64,000 bases of DNA from an uncultured bacterium. GTDB taxonomy: Bacteria; Planctomycetota; Phycisphaerae; Phycisphaerales; SM1A02. The stretch is taken from the NCBI GenBank assembly GCA_903919715.1, contig CAIXJC010000078.1:1-64000 (forward strand). Direction: 5' to 3'. The translations under genes and the position numbers were made by a program. This document shows positions 27,314 through 36,762 of the stretch, piece after piece (the stretch's first letter is position 1; each line of letters begins with the position of its first letter). Under the pieces are notes generated by a model. That model searched no databases, was not told the origin of the DNA, and saw only the letters and a program-made list of their open reading frames with translations.

Positions 27314-28395
27314 GCGAACAATCTTCACGCATTGCCCCGCATTTACGTTCAGCAATCGACGCAATCGTTGACCTGGCTGCACCATCCCAAACGGACGGAA
27401 TCGACCAAGAGGATCGACGACGTCGACGCTTGCTTGTCGCTGAAATGGTGGCAACCTCGCTTCGGTTGTTTGAGGACGACTTAACTGTTGGCGAATTGCG
27501 ATTGGTGCGACAAGCACTTCGCGAAATGCGTGCGGGGTTCACGATGTTCAATCGATACCGAACGCTTCGAAAAATCGCAATCTTTGGAAGCGCGAGAACA
27601 CCGCGTGAACATCCTGATTATTCAGCTGCCTTCGAGTTTTCCAGATTGCTTGCTGCACGCGGATGGATGGCCATCACGGGCGCTGGCCCTGGAATCATGC
27701 AGGCGGGGATTGAAGGACCAACGCCAGAACAATCGTTTGGCTTGTCGATTCGGTTGCCATTTGAAGACAAGCCAAATCCAGTGATTGCCAATGATCCGAA
27801 GCTTCTGAAGTTTCGCTACTACTTCACACGCAAGTTGGCCTTCATGGGAAATGCCGACGCAGTTGCTGCATTTCCTGGTGGATTTGGAACGCAAGACGAA
27901 TTATTCGAAGCGTTAACGCTTGTGCAGTGCGGGCGAAACGCCGTCGTGCCAATCGTCCTCGTTGAAGGCGTCAACTCCGATGGCACATCGCGCGATTACT
28001 GGAAAATGTGGGAACGATTCGTCCGTGGTTCGATGCATGATGCTGGATGGATCAGTCCAGAAGACGAAGACTTGTATCGCATTGCCGCATCGCCAGCTGA
28101 TGCTGCAGATATCGTGACACAATTTTATCGCCGTTATCAATCAAGTCGCTACGTCGATGACCTTTTCGTCATCCGACTTGATGCTCCGCTGCCCGCAACC
28201 GCGTGCGCAGAACTGCAGCGTGAATTCAGCGACCTTCTTGCGTCTGGCGGATTTTCCCAAGGAAATCACATCGATGGCGACGATGCGCCGGCTGAAACAC
28301 CTCGACTTTGGTTTCGGCATAACCGCAAGTATTTCGGACTCGTTCGAAGATTGATTGACCGCATTAACGCAATACCGTCGACTGAACTGACATGA
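27310..28395 (+). CDS. LOG-family protein (TIGR00730-like), putative nucleoside-5'-monophosphate phosphoribohydrolase
   Basis: A 361-aa protein. The Rossmann-like core has GSARTPREHPDY, TGAGPGIMQAG and the signature PGGFGTQDE, matching the PGGxGTxxE motif of LOG proteins, formerly labelled lysine decarboxylases. LOG enzymes cleave nucleoside monophosphates to free base and ribose-5-phosphate. The protein is longer than single-domain LOGs (about 200 aa): about 75 residues precede the core and about 100 follow it. It overlaps the AsmA-like gene and the next gene by 4 nt each. Confidence 0.85.
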   Translation: MSEQSSRIAPHLRSAIDAIVDLAAPSQTDGIDQEDRRRRRLLVAEMVATSLRLFEDDLTVGELRLVRQALREMRAGFTMFNRYRTLRKIAIFGSARTPREHPDYSAAFEFSRLLAARGWMAITGAGPGIMQAGIEGPTPEQSFGLSIRLPFEDKPNPVIANDPKLLKFRYYFTRKLAFMGNADAVAAFPGGFGTQDELFEALTLVQCGRNAVVPIVLVEGVNSDGTSRDYWKMWERFVRGSMHDAGWISPEDEDLYRIAASPADAADIVTQFYRRYQSSRYVDDLFVIRLDAPLPATACAELQREFSDLLASGGFSQGNHIDGDDAPAETPRLWFRHNRKYFGLVRRLIDRINAIPSTELT

Positions 28396-29336
28396 GAATC
28401 GCCAGAACTTTTCCGCTCGCACTGATCTTGTTCGCGTTGGCAGCAGGATGCGCAGCGACGAATGCGCCAACTGATTCTTCAACGCCAGACATACGTCCAT
28501 CGACCTCACAGCGTCCAGAATGGGAAACGCCTTCATCGGGCAATTCAGCCAAGGATGCGAAGGCTGCGAACCCAAACGCTCCGATGAAGCACATCACGCT
28601 TCCTGTTGACGACGGATTGAGTGATGGAATCGCAGTAATCCGCTGGCAGATCTTCGATAATCCAACTGTTATTTCAACGTTTTTTAAGAAGCACTCGCCA
28701 ACTGGCATCTCCGCTGAAGTTCAGAAACAACTGGCGAGTAATGGGATTATGGTTGCCGAAGTAGAACTGACTGCGCTCCCGACGGCGCTTGATGAGCTCG
28801 GCGGAACCTATGCGAACATCCGCGCATGGCTCGGTCAAGCGACGACGTGGAGTCAGCTCGCATCATTCCAGGTTCGCGGTTCACTCGCAATCGTCGTCGA
28901 CGGTTCGACGCATCGCCTGACCGATGGCGCGATCCAATTGCTCCTTCGCGGATGGACCGTTCCGCTCGAGTCCGGAGCCGTCACCGACATCGAAATCTTG
29001 CCAACTTTTCTCGCTGGCGGAGAAGTCCCTGGAGCCCGAACGACAGCCCGCGAACCATTTCCATCCGCTGGATTCTTTGTCTCACTTCAGCGGGGTAGCG
29101 CACTCTTGATCACTGGAACGGTCCCTAAAAGTGCTCGCGCATCTTCGTCCCACGGTCCATCTGCGGGACCGCCAGTCGCCCCACCACCAACCATCGGCGA
29201 ATTGCTGTTGACTCGTCCCAATAGTGACTCTGACCCACTACCACAACGGCCATTCATCGTGATCATTCCCATGATTCCATCGAGCAACTTTTTCGAAGAC
29301 GCCCCCGTAGAATCCGCTCCGACCAAAGCACCCTGA
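28392..29336 (+). CDS. Lipoprotein of unknown function
   Basis: A 314-aa protein with a clear lipoprotein signal (MRIARTFPLALILFALAAGC, Cys20), then a Ser/Thr/Pro-rich linker. The globular part begins near residue 60 (HITLPVDDGLSDGIAVIRW). The end is Pro-rich and finishes in a hydrophobic MIPSSNF segment. I recognise no family. The 4-nt overlap with the LOG gene and the 1-nt overlap (TGATG) with pssA place it inside an envelope operon. Confidence 0.7.
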   Translation: MRIARTFPLALILFALAAGCAATNAPTDSSTPDIRPSTSQRPEWETPSSGNSAKDAKAANPNAPMKHITLPVDDGLSDGIAVIRWQIFDNPTVISTFFKKHSPTGISAEVQKQLASNGIMVAEVELTALPTALDELGGTYANIRAWLGQATTWSQLASFQVRGSLAIVVDGSTHRLTDGAIQLLLRGWTVPLESGAVTDIEILPTFLAGGEVPGARTTAREPFPSAGFFVSLQRGSALLITGTVPKSARASSSHGPSAGPPVAPPPTIGELLLTRPNSDSDPLPQRPFIVIIPMIPSSNFFEDAPVESAPTKAP

Positions 29337-30292
29337 TGACGAACCCTCCCGCTCATTCCTTGGATCAAGTTCGCGCGTCCCGACACCGACGGAGACTCAA
29401 GGCGGTCTCTGTTATTCCGACGCTCTTGACCCTTGGGAATCTGATCTGCGGATTCGCTGCGATTCATTACGCCAGCAAACCGATCGGCGCGAGCAACGTG
29501 CTGGGCTGGAGCACATTGACTATCGCGGGAACCTTGGTTTTCTTGGGAATGCTGTTTGATGGACTCGATGGATTTGCTGCTCGACTCACTCGGTCAGCGA
29601 GCGAGTTTGGCGCGCAACTCGACTCGATGGCTGACATGGTCACATTCGGAGTTGCGCCTGCATTTATGGTCTTGCGGCTTGTGAGTTACTACTACGGTGG
29701 ACCCGAGCACTACACCGGAATTCTTGGACCAGACGCCGACAATGTTTATGGCAAGATCATGTGGGGAGTCGCGGCTTTTTATATTTGTTGCACCGCGCTT
29801 CGATTGGCTCGATTTAATGTCGAAGTTGTTTCTGCAGACGAAGCGGACCATCGATTCTTCCGCGGACTGCCCTCTCCTGGTGCGGCTGGCGCAATCGCCA
29901 GTTTGACTCTTCTTCATCAGCATCTCATGGTGATTCGTTTTCACGAACTTCCTCCAGATGGATTTGAAAAGACTTCCGCCCTCCTGCTTCCACTCGCCAC
30001 CCTGCTCGTATCAGCTGCGATGATTTCACGACTTCGTTATGTGCACATCATCAACCGATATCTGCGCGGACGACAATCATTCGCATTCGTCGCATGGACG
30101 ATGTTGCCAATCGCATTCGCAGTGTGGTGGTTTCAAGTCGCCCTTGCTGTGTGCTTCTGCGTGTATGCCATCTCGGGACCATTCGCACGAGTATTGTTGC
30201 GACGCAAGGGAACTCCACCTGGACTGCGAGCCGACGGCACGCCAATCGCCACCACATCGTCGAGCGAATCTGCGATGCGCCCGAAGAATTGA
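29336..30292 (+). CDS. pssA: CDP-diacylglycerol--serine O-phosphatidyltransferase
   Basis: A 318-aa membrane enzyme that makes phosphatidylserine from CDP-diacylglycerol and serine, feeding phosphatidylethanolamine. The CDP-alcohol phosphatidyltransferase signature is complete: [12 protein letters not shown], then GAQLDSMAD with the two spaced aspartates. The opening [17 protein letters not shown]-like stretch ([14 protein letters not shown]) is typical of PssA. Several transmembrane helices follow. Start and stop are tightly packed with the neighbours; trpB begins 2 bp downstream. Confidence 0.93.
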   Translation: MTNPPAHSLDQVRASRHRRRLKAVSVIPTLLTLGNLICGFAAIHYASKPIGASNVLGWSTLTIAGTLVFLGMLFDGLDGFAARLTRSASEFGAQLDSMADMVTFGVAPAFMVLRLVSYYYGGPEHYTGILGPDADNVYGKIMWGVAAFYICCTALRLARFNVEVVSADEADHRFFRGLPSPGAAGAIASLTLLHQHLMVIRFHELPPDGFEKTSALLLPLATLLVSAAMISRLRYVHIINRYLRGRQSFAFVAWTMLPIAFAVWWFQVALAVCFCVYAISGPFARVLLRRKGTPPGLRADGTPIATTSSSESAMRPKN

Positions 30293-30294
30293 CC

Positions 30295-31527
30295 ATGACC
30301 GCCTTCGAAACCGCCACGCTCTTGCCTGATCGATTCGGACGCTTCGGAGGAAGCTATGTTCCAGAAACGCTTGCCCATGCGCTGAAGGAGCTTGAAATTG
30401 CCTACGTTGCAGCACGAGCCGATCCGTCGTTCCTTGCGGAAGTCGACGATCTCTTAAAGAACTTTGTCGGTCGCGCCACGCCACTCACTGATGCGCCGCG
30501 CCTGACTCAATACGCTGGTGGCGCTCGGATCATCCTCAAGCGCGAAGACCTTGCGCACACAGGAGCGCACAAGATCAACAACACAATCGGCCAAGGATTA
30601 TTAGCGAAGCGCATGGCCAAGAAGCGAATCATTGCCGAAACTGGCGCGGGGCAACATGGCGTTGCGACTGCGACTGCGTGCGCCCACTTCGGACTGCCCT
30701 GCGAAATCTATATGGGGTCGGAAGATATTCGACGACAAGCGCTCAACGTCTTTCGAATGAAGTTGCTCGGCGCGAAAGTTGTCGAAGTCACTTCGGGCTC
30801 ACGCACACTGAAGGACGCAACCAACGAAGCGATGCGCGACTGGATGGGATCCGTCGGCGATACGCATTACATCATCGGCAGCGTTGTTGGCCCGCACCCA
30901 TTCCCCACCATCGTCCGCGACTTTCAAAGCGTCATCGGACGTGAGTGTCGGTCGCAGTGCCTCGAGCGCTTTGGAAAACTTCCAGATGCGATCGTCGCAT
31001 GTGTCGGCGGTGGCTCAAACGCTGCCGGAATTTTCGCGCCTTTTATTGCCGATTCCGCTGTTCGGCTCTTCGGAATTGAGGCTGGAGGACGGGGGAATTC
31101 TGCTGGAGACCATGCAGCTGCATTATCACTTGGAACACCAGGAGTTCTGCACGGTTCCTATTCATATGTGCTGCAAACCGTTGACGGCCAAACTGCTGAT
31201 GTGCATTCCTGCAGTGCCGGATTGGATTATCCAGGCGTTGGACCCGAACATTCTTATTGGCGCGACAGCGGACGCGTTCAATACTCCGCCGTCACCGATC
31301 AGCAGGCGCTCGAAGGATTTCAATTGCTCGCAAAGCAAGAGGGAATCATTCCCGCACTTGAAACCGCACATGCGGTCTGGGGTGCCATCGAAGTTGCGCG
31401 AAAACTTCCCGCCGATGCAATCGTCGTGATCAACATCTCTGGTCGTGGAGACAAAGATGTCAATGAGGCGATTCGACTGCTGGCGCTGGCTTCGCCTGGT
31501 CCTTCGGCTTCTGGTCCTTCGGCGTGA
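30295..31527 (+). CDS. trpB: Tryptophan synthase beta chain
   Basis: A 410-aa PLP enzyme that joins indole and serine. ATG at 30295 was chosen; the longer frame overlaps pssA. It shows [13 protein letters not shown], the PLP lysine in GAHKINNT (Lys93), the [13 protein letters not shown] segment and the phosphate loop [12 protein letters not shown]. This is the standard TrpB1 type. No trpA or other trp gene is adjacent, so it is separated from the classic operon and attached to envelope genes. Its last 68 bp overlap the convergent nuclease gene. Confidence 0.96.
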   Translation: MTAFETATLLPDRFGRFGGSYVPETLAHALKELEIAYVAARADPSFLAEVDDLLKNFVGRATPLTDAPRLTQYAGGARIILKREDLAHTGAHKINNTIGQGLLAKRMAKKRIIAETGAGQHGVATATACAHFGLPCEIYMGSEDIRRQALNVFRMKLLGAKVVEVTSGSRTLKDATNEAMRDWMGSVGDTHYIIGSVVGPHPFPTIVRDFQSVIGRECRSQCLERFGKLPDAIVACVGGGSNAAGIFAPFIADSAVRLFGIEAGGRGNSAGDHAAALSLGTPGVLHGSYSYVLQTVDGQTADVHSCSAGLDYPGVGPEHSYWRDSGRVQYSAVTDQQALEGFQLLAKQEGIIPALETAHAVWGAIEVARKLPADAIVVINISGRGDKDVNEAIRLLALASPGPSASGPSA

Positions 31528-32737
31528 ATTCGATTGCGATTGGATAGTGATCGCTCGCATATCCCGCAGGAGGCTGATCCTTCTTCCAGTCATATGCATC
31601 GCCGGGATGCAGTGAGGAGAGCACGAAAAATGACCCAGGAACGATTTCCTTGGCAAATCCAGGGGAAAGAATGATGTAATCAATTGCTCGGCCCGATTCG
31701 TGGGTTGTGTAGCGATCTCGTAGCACATCACGGTCCGTCGCAGAAAGAGACTTGTCACGCTCCTTCTTTCGATCCGCCTCAGATCGGTAGTCATACCCAC
31801 TCAACAACCCCGCATCCTTATAGAGTTTGCGACAGGTTGATGTTGGAGTCGAATTGAAATCGCCCACAATGACAATGTTTGCATCGGGATTCTTCGCCAT
31901 ATCAGCCTTGACGAACTCGATGATCTTCGCGGCTTCAGCTTCGCGGTGATCGTTGAATTTTTCACCGCCAGCTTTGTGGTGGATCGCATATGCGGTCAAC
32001 AGATATCCATCTGGGAATTCAATATCGACTGCAAGTGGGCTGCGCTGAAACTTCGACTTGTCTTCTGGAATCTTTGAGGCTGATTCGTCTTTCGCCGAGT
32101 CATCCTTGGCAGTTTCAGTTGGCGCTGCATCATCCGACGCTGTCGCAAGTTTGGCATCTAAGAAAACACGCGGATTCTTTGTGGGAAATCGAGACAAGAC
32201 TGATTGCTCAACGCCGCGGTAATACCCTGCATCCAAACTCTCGAGATACACATATCCCATGTCCTTGAGATAGGTATCACGAAACCATGTGAGCGCTTCC
32301 TTCGATTCGATTTCTTCGAGAAACAGGACGTCGGCATCCAATCGGTGAATGACTTTGGCAAGAGCTTCAGCGCGGTCATCGGTGATTGCGAGTTTCAAAT
32401 CGTCCCACTCGCCCGTCAATTTCGGATCGTCGACATGATCGAAGAGATTCTGAGCGTTGTATGTCGCCAATCGAATTGCGCGGGTCTTCGTCGGAGCGTC
32501 CGCAAGTCCATAGCGAAGACCAGGTCCCCGCTTGGGCTTTGCACTTTTCGTCGTTGCAGCTTTGGTGTCAGTGCTCTTGGAATCTGATTGTGTTTGCTTT
32601 GCCGCCGGCTTGGTTGCGACCGGTTGGGTTGCGACCGGTTGAGTTGCAGCAGGTTGGGTTGCAGATTGTGACGCGCCGAGCGCAACAGCGAGGACAAGCG
32701 CCAGCGAGCCAGCATAGAAAGTTTGGTGTTTCAGCAT
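31460..32737 (-). CDS. Exported endonuclease/exonuclease/phosphatase-family protein
   Basis: A 425-aa protein with a signal peptide (about 1-25) and a low-complexity linker of TQPVA and Lys/Thr repeats up to about residue 75. The EEP fold shows [10 protein letters not shown], a metal-binding glutamate in [16 protein letters not shown] and the C-terminal SDHYPI. Family members cleave phosphodiesters in nucleic acids or lipids. Export suggests nutrient scavenging, but this is an inference. An extra acidic/Lys loop (about 215-240) is unusual. The 3' end overlaps trpB. Confidence 0.85.
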   Translation of the reverse strand: MLKHQTFYAGSLALVLAVALGASQSATQPAATQPVATQPVATKPAAKQTQSDSKSTDTKAATTKSAKPKRGPGLRYGLADAPTKTRAIRLATYNAQNLFDHVDDPKLTGEWDDLKLAITDDRAEALAKVIHRLDADVLFLEEIESKEALTWFRDTYLKDMGYVYLESLDAGYYRGVEQSVLSRFPTKNPRVFLDAKLATASDDAAPTETAKDDSAKDESASKIPEDKSKFQRSPLAVDIEFPDGYLLTAYAIHHKAGGEKFNDHREAEAAKIIEFVKADMAKNPDANIVIVGDFNSTPTSTCRKLYKDAGLLSGYDYRSEADRKKERDKSLSATDRDVLRDRYTTHESGRAIDYIILSPGFAKEIVPGSFFVLSSLHPGDAYDWKKDQPPAGYASDHYPIAIEFTPKDQKPKDQAKPAPAVESPH

Positions 32738-32770
32738 AAGACAGGGATAGTAACTTCATACCATCCCACC

Positions 32771-34738
32771 ATGCCAACTTGGTCAAGTCGAAAGCGATAC
32801 AAAGAATATCTAGCCGAATCCGCCGTGCGTCGCAGCAAACGACGATCGGAGCGGACAATCATCTCTCGCCAAGGCACCGAGGTCAGCGCCAAGCGTTCGC
32901 GTTCGATCGGACCGCTCCTTCGAGCGTTTTTCTCGTTCATTCGCCGCGACAAACGCGCGGTTGGAACCGCACTTCTGTGCGCCACAGTTTCTGCAAGCCT
33001 CGAACTCTTCCCGCCTGCAGCAACGAAGATTGCAATCGACAATGTTTTCTCGGGACATCCCCTGCCCACTGCGATTACTCGTTGGATCCCAGAATCTTCA
33101 ACGATCGTTTCCACTCCAAGCTCGCTCCTTGCAACTCTCGCAATTGCGATCGTTACGCTCTCATTTGTCGCAGTGCTCTTTGGAATCATCGGACGGTGGC
33201 TTGCAACACGGACTGTGAAGTCCGTGCAAAATCGAGTGCGACGATTGGTTTTCGGACATGCGATGCGTCTGCCGTTGTCGCGAGTCCAGCAGATGCGGAC
33301 GGGCGGATTCGTATCGACTCTGCGTGAAGATGCTGGTGGCGTCGGCGAATTAGTTTTCAGCATGCTCTACAACCCGTGGCGCGCCGTCATTCAACTCGTT
33401 GGCAGCCTCGCGGTGCTTGCCCTCACCGATTGGCGACTTCTCATCGGTGCGCTCTTGCTTCTTCCCGTCATCGTTATGACCCACCGAACATGGATTGGAC
33501 GAATACGACCGATCTTCCGAGACATCAAGGTCACGCGAGATTCGATCGATGCGCACGCAACCGAAGTCTTCGGCGGAATGCGGATCGTCCGAGGCTTCGC
33601 TCGAACGCGAACTGAAACGCTTCGATACACGGGCGGTGGCCACTTGATGGCTCGACAAGAATTTCTTGTCTGGTGGTGGTCACGCGGAGTTGATCTCGCA
33701 TGGGCGCTCTTCATTCCCGTCGCTTCAGCAGGACTCCTTTGGTATGGCGGACTGCAGGTTCTTCGAGGATCGTTAACTCCTGGAGACTTGGTTCTCTTCC
33801 TGACATACGTGATGATGCTGCTCATCCCGATCCAGATGCTCGCGTCAAGCGCGACTGCTTTTCAAACGAATCTCGCTGGATTAGATCGCATTCTTGATCT
33901 CCTAGTCGAATCACCAGAAATGCCTGATCGATCGAATGCTGTCCGACTTCCAAAGAGTTCGATCGCAGGTGAAGTGCAGATGCACGACGTTGGCTATCGC
34001 TATCCCAGCACTGAAGGCGATGTTCTGAAACATATTTCCTTTATTGCTCGACCTGGGCAGACGGTTGCACTCGTTGGACCGTCCGGCAGCGGAAAGACAA
34101 CGCTTTGCAATCTCGTTGCTCGATTCTTCGACCCGACGACTGGCGCGATCACTGTCGACGGTCGAGATCTTCGCGACATCCACCTCGACTCATGGCGCCG
34201 AACGCTGGGAATAGTCGAGCAAGATGTGTTTCTCTTCGACGGAACCATCGGAGACAACATTCGTTACGGTGATCGCGACGCGAGTGAAACGCTCGTGCGA
34301 CGTGCGGCGGACCTTGCCAATGCCACCGAGTTCATCGACCTACTTCCAAAGGGAATCGCAACGCATATTGGCGAGCGTGGCGTCCGACTTTCTGGCGGAC
34401 AGCGTCAACGATTGGCGATCGCACGCGCCATCCTCGCGGACCCGCGAATCCTGATTCTCGACGAAGCGACGAGCAGCCTCGATTCGCATAGCGAACGACT
34501 GATCCAGTCTGCGCTGTTCACACTCGTCCAAGAACGAACGACATTCGTCATCGCACATCGGCTCAGCACGATTCAACATGCGGACTTGATCTTGGTACTC
34601 GAGCGCGGACAAATTAGTGCCGCAGGAACACATTCTCAACTCATGGTGGACAGCGAGAAGTATCAACAAATGGTCATGATGCAAACTGCAATTCCTGCTC
34701 CGCCAAAAGTGCCGATGCCTTCGACGCGCAAAGCGTGA
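32771..34738 (+). CDS. ABC exporter, fused permease and ATPase (MsbA-like)
   Basis: A 655-aa half-transporter from ATG at 32771. A basic cytosolic N-terminus of about 55 residues precedes a six-helix ABC transmembrane domain (about 60-390). The nucleotide-binding domain has Walker A GPSGSGKTT (near 436), signature LSGGQRQR (near 540), Walker B ILILDEATSSLD and the switch histidine in IAHRLST. MsbA-type exporters flip lipid A-core or other lipids. The linkage with lipid genes fits, but the substrate is not shown. It is divergent from the nuclease gene. Confidence 0.9.
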   Translation: MPTWSSRKRYKEYLAESAVRRSKRRSERTIISRQGTEVSAKRSRSIGPLLRAFFSFIRRDKRAVGTALLCATVSASLELFPPAATKIAIDNVFSGHPLPTAITRWIPESSTIVSTPSSLLATLAIAIVTLSFVAVLFGIIGRWLATRTVKSVQNRVRRLVFGHAMRLPLSRVQQMRTGGFVSTLREDAGGVGELVFSMLYNPWRAVIQLVGSLAVLALTDWRLLIGALLLLPVIVMTHRTWIGRIRPIFRDIKVTRDSIDAHATEVFGGMRIVRGFARTRTETLRYTGGGHLMARQEFLVWWWSRGVDLAWALFIPVASAGLLWYGGLQVLRGSLTPGDLVLFLTYVMMLLIPIQMLASSATAFQTNLAGLDRILDLLVESPEMPDRSNAVRLPKSSIAGEVQMHDVGYRYPSTEGDVLKHISFIARPGQTVALVGPSGSGKTTLCNLVARFFDPTTGAITVDGRDLRDIHLDSWRRTLGIVEQDVFLFDGTIGDNIRYGDRDASETLVRRAADLANATEFIDLLPKGIATHIGERGVRLSGGQRQRLAIARAILADPRILILDEATSSLDSHSERLIQSALFTLVQERTTFVIAHRLSTIQHADLILVLERGQISAAGTHSQLMVDSEKYQQMVMMQTAIPAPPKVPMPSTRKA

Positions 34739-34759
34739 ACCTGCGCCGAATCGCCCAAA

Positions 34760-35944
34760 TTACGCAGGGATACAGCCAGAATCCGGCGAAACCTGATCGC
34801 GGCCTTTCCAAGATCGGCGTCCAGTCTTTGCAAGCCAGAGGCTGTGCCACTGAATGATCGTCAACAAGAGAATTGCCAGAGGATGCAGGGCGACTGTTCG
34901 CCATGACTGATGGAATCGAATAGCGAAGACCGTGCGCTGTATCGATGCGATTGCGATTGCGATAACAGCAAGCGCTGTTGCAGCAGTTGCGAATTCATCT
35001 GTGCAAAGCGCCCACACAATCCATGCCCATGGCAGGACGTGGCCGATCAAATGAATGATCGTGATGAACAACAGCAGCGCAAAGGAACCTAACCCTTCGT
35101 ATGCGTTCTTTGTAAAGCCTCGCCAGACTTGTCCTGCGCCGCGATACATCCGACATGCGACAATCTCGGTTGCGTCGAAGAGATCGGTGCGACCGCCAAC
35201 CTTGCGAATGGCCCGGGGCAACTTGATCCCATCATGCATCGACTGCCGAAATGTTGAGTGCCCGCCAGCCTGCATCCACATTGCACGGCGCACGAACAGA
35301 AACTGTCCGCAGCCTGCGCTCGCCGCTGGCTGAGTCGACCTGCGCATCCGTCCCATCGGCAGATAGGACAGAAGCACGAAGTGAATCAATGGAACGATCG
35401 CATCTTCCATCCATGTCTGCGTGATCTGGCGAGGAATACTTGAAATGAGATCACACTTCGATGCAGTCGCAGCAACCCATGTTGCCGACAAACAATCAGG
35501 AGAGAGTCGAACATCAGCATCTGTAAAAAGCAACCAATCGCCCGTCGCCACGCGCCCCATCCGCTCACAACCCCACTGCTTCCCGTTCCAGCCTGGTGGC
35601 AATGTTTCAGTATCGACCTGACGAACTCGCGAATCCTGTGCAATCAGCGATGCCAGTATCAGCGGAGTGCGATCCGTCGAAGCGTCGTCATAGACCAAGA
35701 CTTCCACAGTAGCGCCGACATTGGCAAGCACCGAGCGAACGCAGGCTTCAATATTCGACTCTTCATTACGTGCGGGGACGCAGACCGAAATATGTGGGAG
35801 GACATTGGTATCGAACTTTGACTGCTCGCTGCCCAAGCTGCCCAAAGGAGATCGTCGATATCGACAGAGATTCAGAAACCCAAGGGCAGCGGCGGATCCG
35901 CAGCAAACGACGGAGGACGCCATGATGATCGTCGAAGGATTCAT
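34760..35944 (-). CDS. Membrane glycosyltransferase family 2, probably carotenoid-linked (CrtQ-like)
   Basis: A 394-aa protein from ATG at 35944. One N-terminal helix, then a GT-A domain with ISVCVPARNEESNIEACV, YDDASTDRTP and the metal site FTDADVR, plus QxxRR-like residues further on, then three or more C-terminal helices (LLLFITIIHLIGHVL). It resembles glycosyltransferases that glucosylate carotenoid acids in staphyloxanthin-type pathways. The start overlaps the acyltransferase stop by 4 nt, making it the last gene of the carotenoid operon. The sugar is unknown. Confidence 0.85.
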   Translation of the reverse strand: MNPSTIIMASSVVCCGSAAALGFLNLCRYRRSPLGSLGSEQSKFDTNVLPHISVCVPARNEESNIEACVRSVLANVGATVEVLVYDDASTDRTPLILASLIAQDSRVRQVDTETLPPGWNGKQWGCERMGRVATGDWLLFTDADVRLSPDCLSATWVAATASKCDLISSIPRQITQTWMEDAIVPLIHFVLLSYLPMGRMRRSTQPAASAGCGQFLFVRRAMWMQAGGHSTFRQSMHDGIKLPRAIRKVGGRTDLFDATEIVACRMYRGAGQVWRGFTKNAYEGLGSFALLLFITIIHLIGHVLPWAWIVWALCTDEFATAATALAVIAIAIASIQRTVFAIRFHQSWRTVALHPLAILLLTIIQWHSLWLAKTGRRSWKGRDQVSPDSGCIPA

Positions 35945-36762
35945 GATGTTCTCGGCAACTTTGCCTTCGTACGCCTTGAAAGGTCGATCGCAATTTTTCG
36001 CCCAGTGATTCGCAGCCAAAGGTCATAGATGGGATGGATCTTTGCTGTAGCTCCCCCGATCAATACATCGAACGCGTCGGCATCGCGCGCGATGACGCGC
36101 GCAGCAAGTTCATTTGCATTGCACTGCATCGCCAGCGAAATCGCGCGCTGCCATCCTGCGGTCGTTGGATCGACTGGCGTCTGGACATCCTGTATTCGAA
36201 GAAATAACTCAGGTCGTGCATCCGTCCAGAATCCATACTCGACTGCAGCGGCGACGACTCGCACTCCGCGAATTTTCGCCGCAAGAACTGCGGCGCCTGG
36301 CCTGATTTCGACAGGCGTGCGCACATCCGTAAACATTCCTTGGGGAGTGAGCACGATCATCAGCCGTGGATCCTTGTTGATCTCCCCCTGCAGGTATCGC
36401 ACCATCGCTGGAAGGCTTTGCGGATTATCGGGGTCGATTCCAAAGACACCCAGTCTTCGAAACATTGCAAATCGCTTCAATTGCAGGCGATCCATCGGAC
36501 CCCTGACCGTGCGTGTAGGACAGAATGCGCCACGAAAATAGACAAATACCAAAGCGTCCCACCACGAACAATGATTCATCACGATAAGTAACGGCGACGA
36601 GGAATCATCGAGCGACTGTGCAACTCCGACACTGGACGACTCCAATCGCACAGCATGAAATTTTTTAGCGAAGAGGCGGCGCACATACCAATAGAACCAC
36701 CCAATGAAACGCGCGCTCCACTTTGCTGGCACGATCAAGTCGTCATGGCCGGCGTCGGACAT
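35941..36762 (-). CDS. PlsC-like 1-acyltransferase, probably acylating the carotenoid glycoside
   Basis: A 273-aa acyltransferase with the Hx4D catalytic motif NHCSWWD (His64, Asp69) and a later substrate-binding segment (LTPQGMFTDVR), where EGTR of typical PlsC is altered. GGGGAAT lies before ATG 36762. The gene overlaps the desaturase by 28 nt and the glycosyltransferase by 4 nt. Phospholipid synthesis is the default role of this family; position between carotenoid genes argues for fatty-acylation of the pigment sugar. Confidence 0.82.
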   Translation of the reverse strand: MSDAGHDDLIVPAKWSARFIGWFYWYVRRLFAKKFHAVRLESSSVGVAQSLDDSSSPLLIVMNHCSWWDALVFVYFRGAFCPTRTVRGPMDRLQLKRFAMFRRLGVFGIDPDNPQSLPAMVRYLQGEINKDPRLMIVLTPQGMFTDVRTPVEIRPGAAVLAAKIRGVRVVAAAVEYGFWTDARPELFLRIQDVQTPVDPTTAGWQRAISLAMQCNANELAARVIARDADAFDVLIGGATAKIHPIYDLWLRITGRKIAIDLSRRTKAKLPRTS

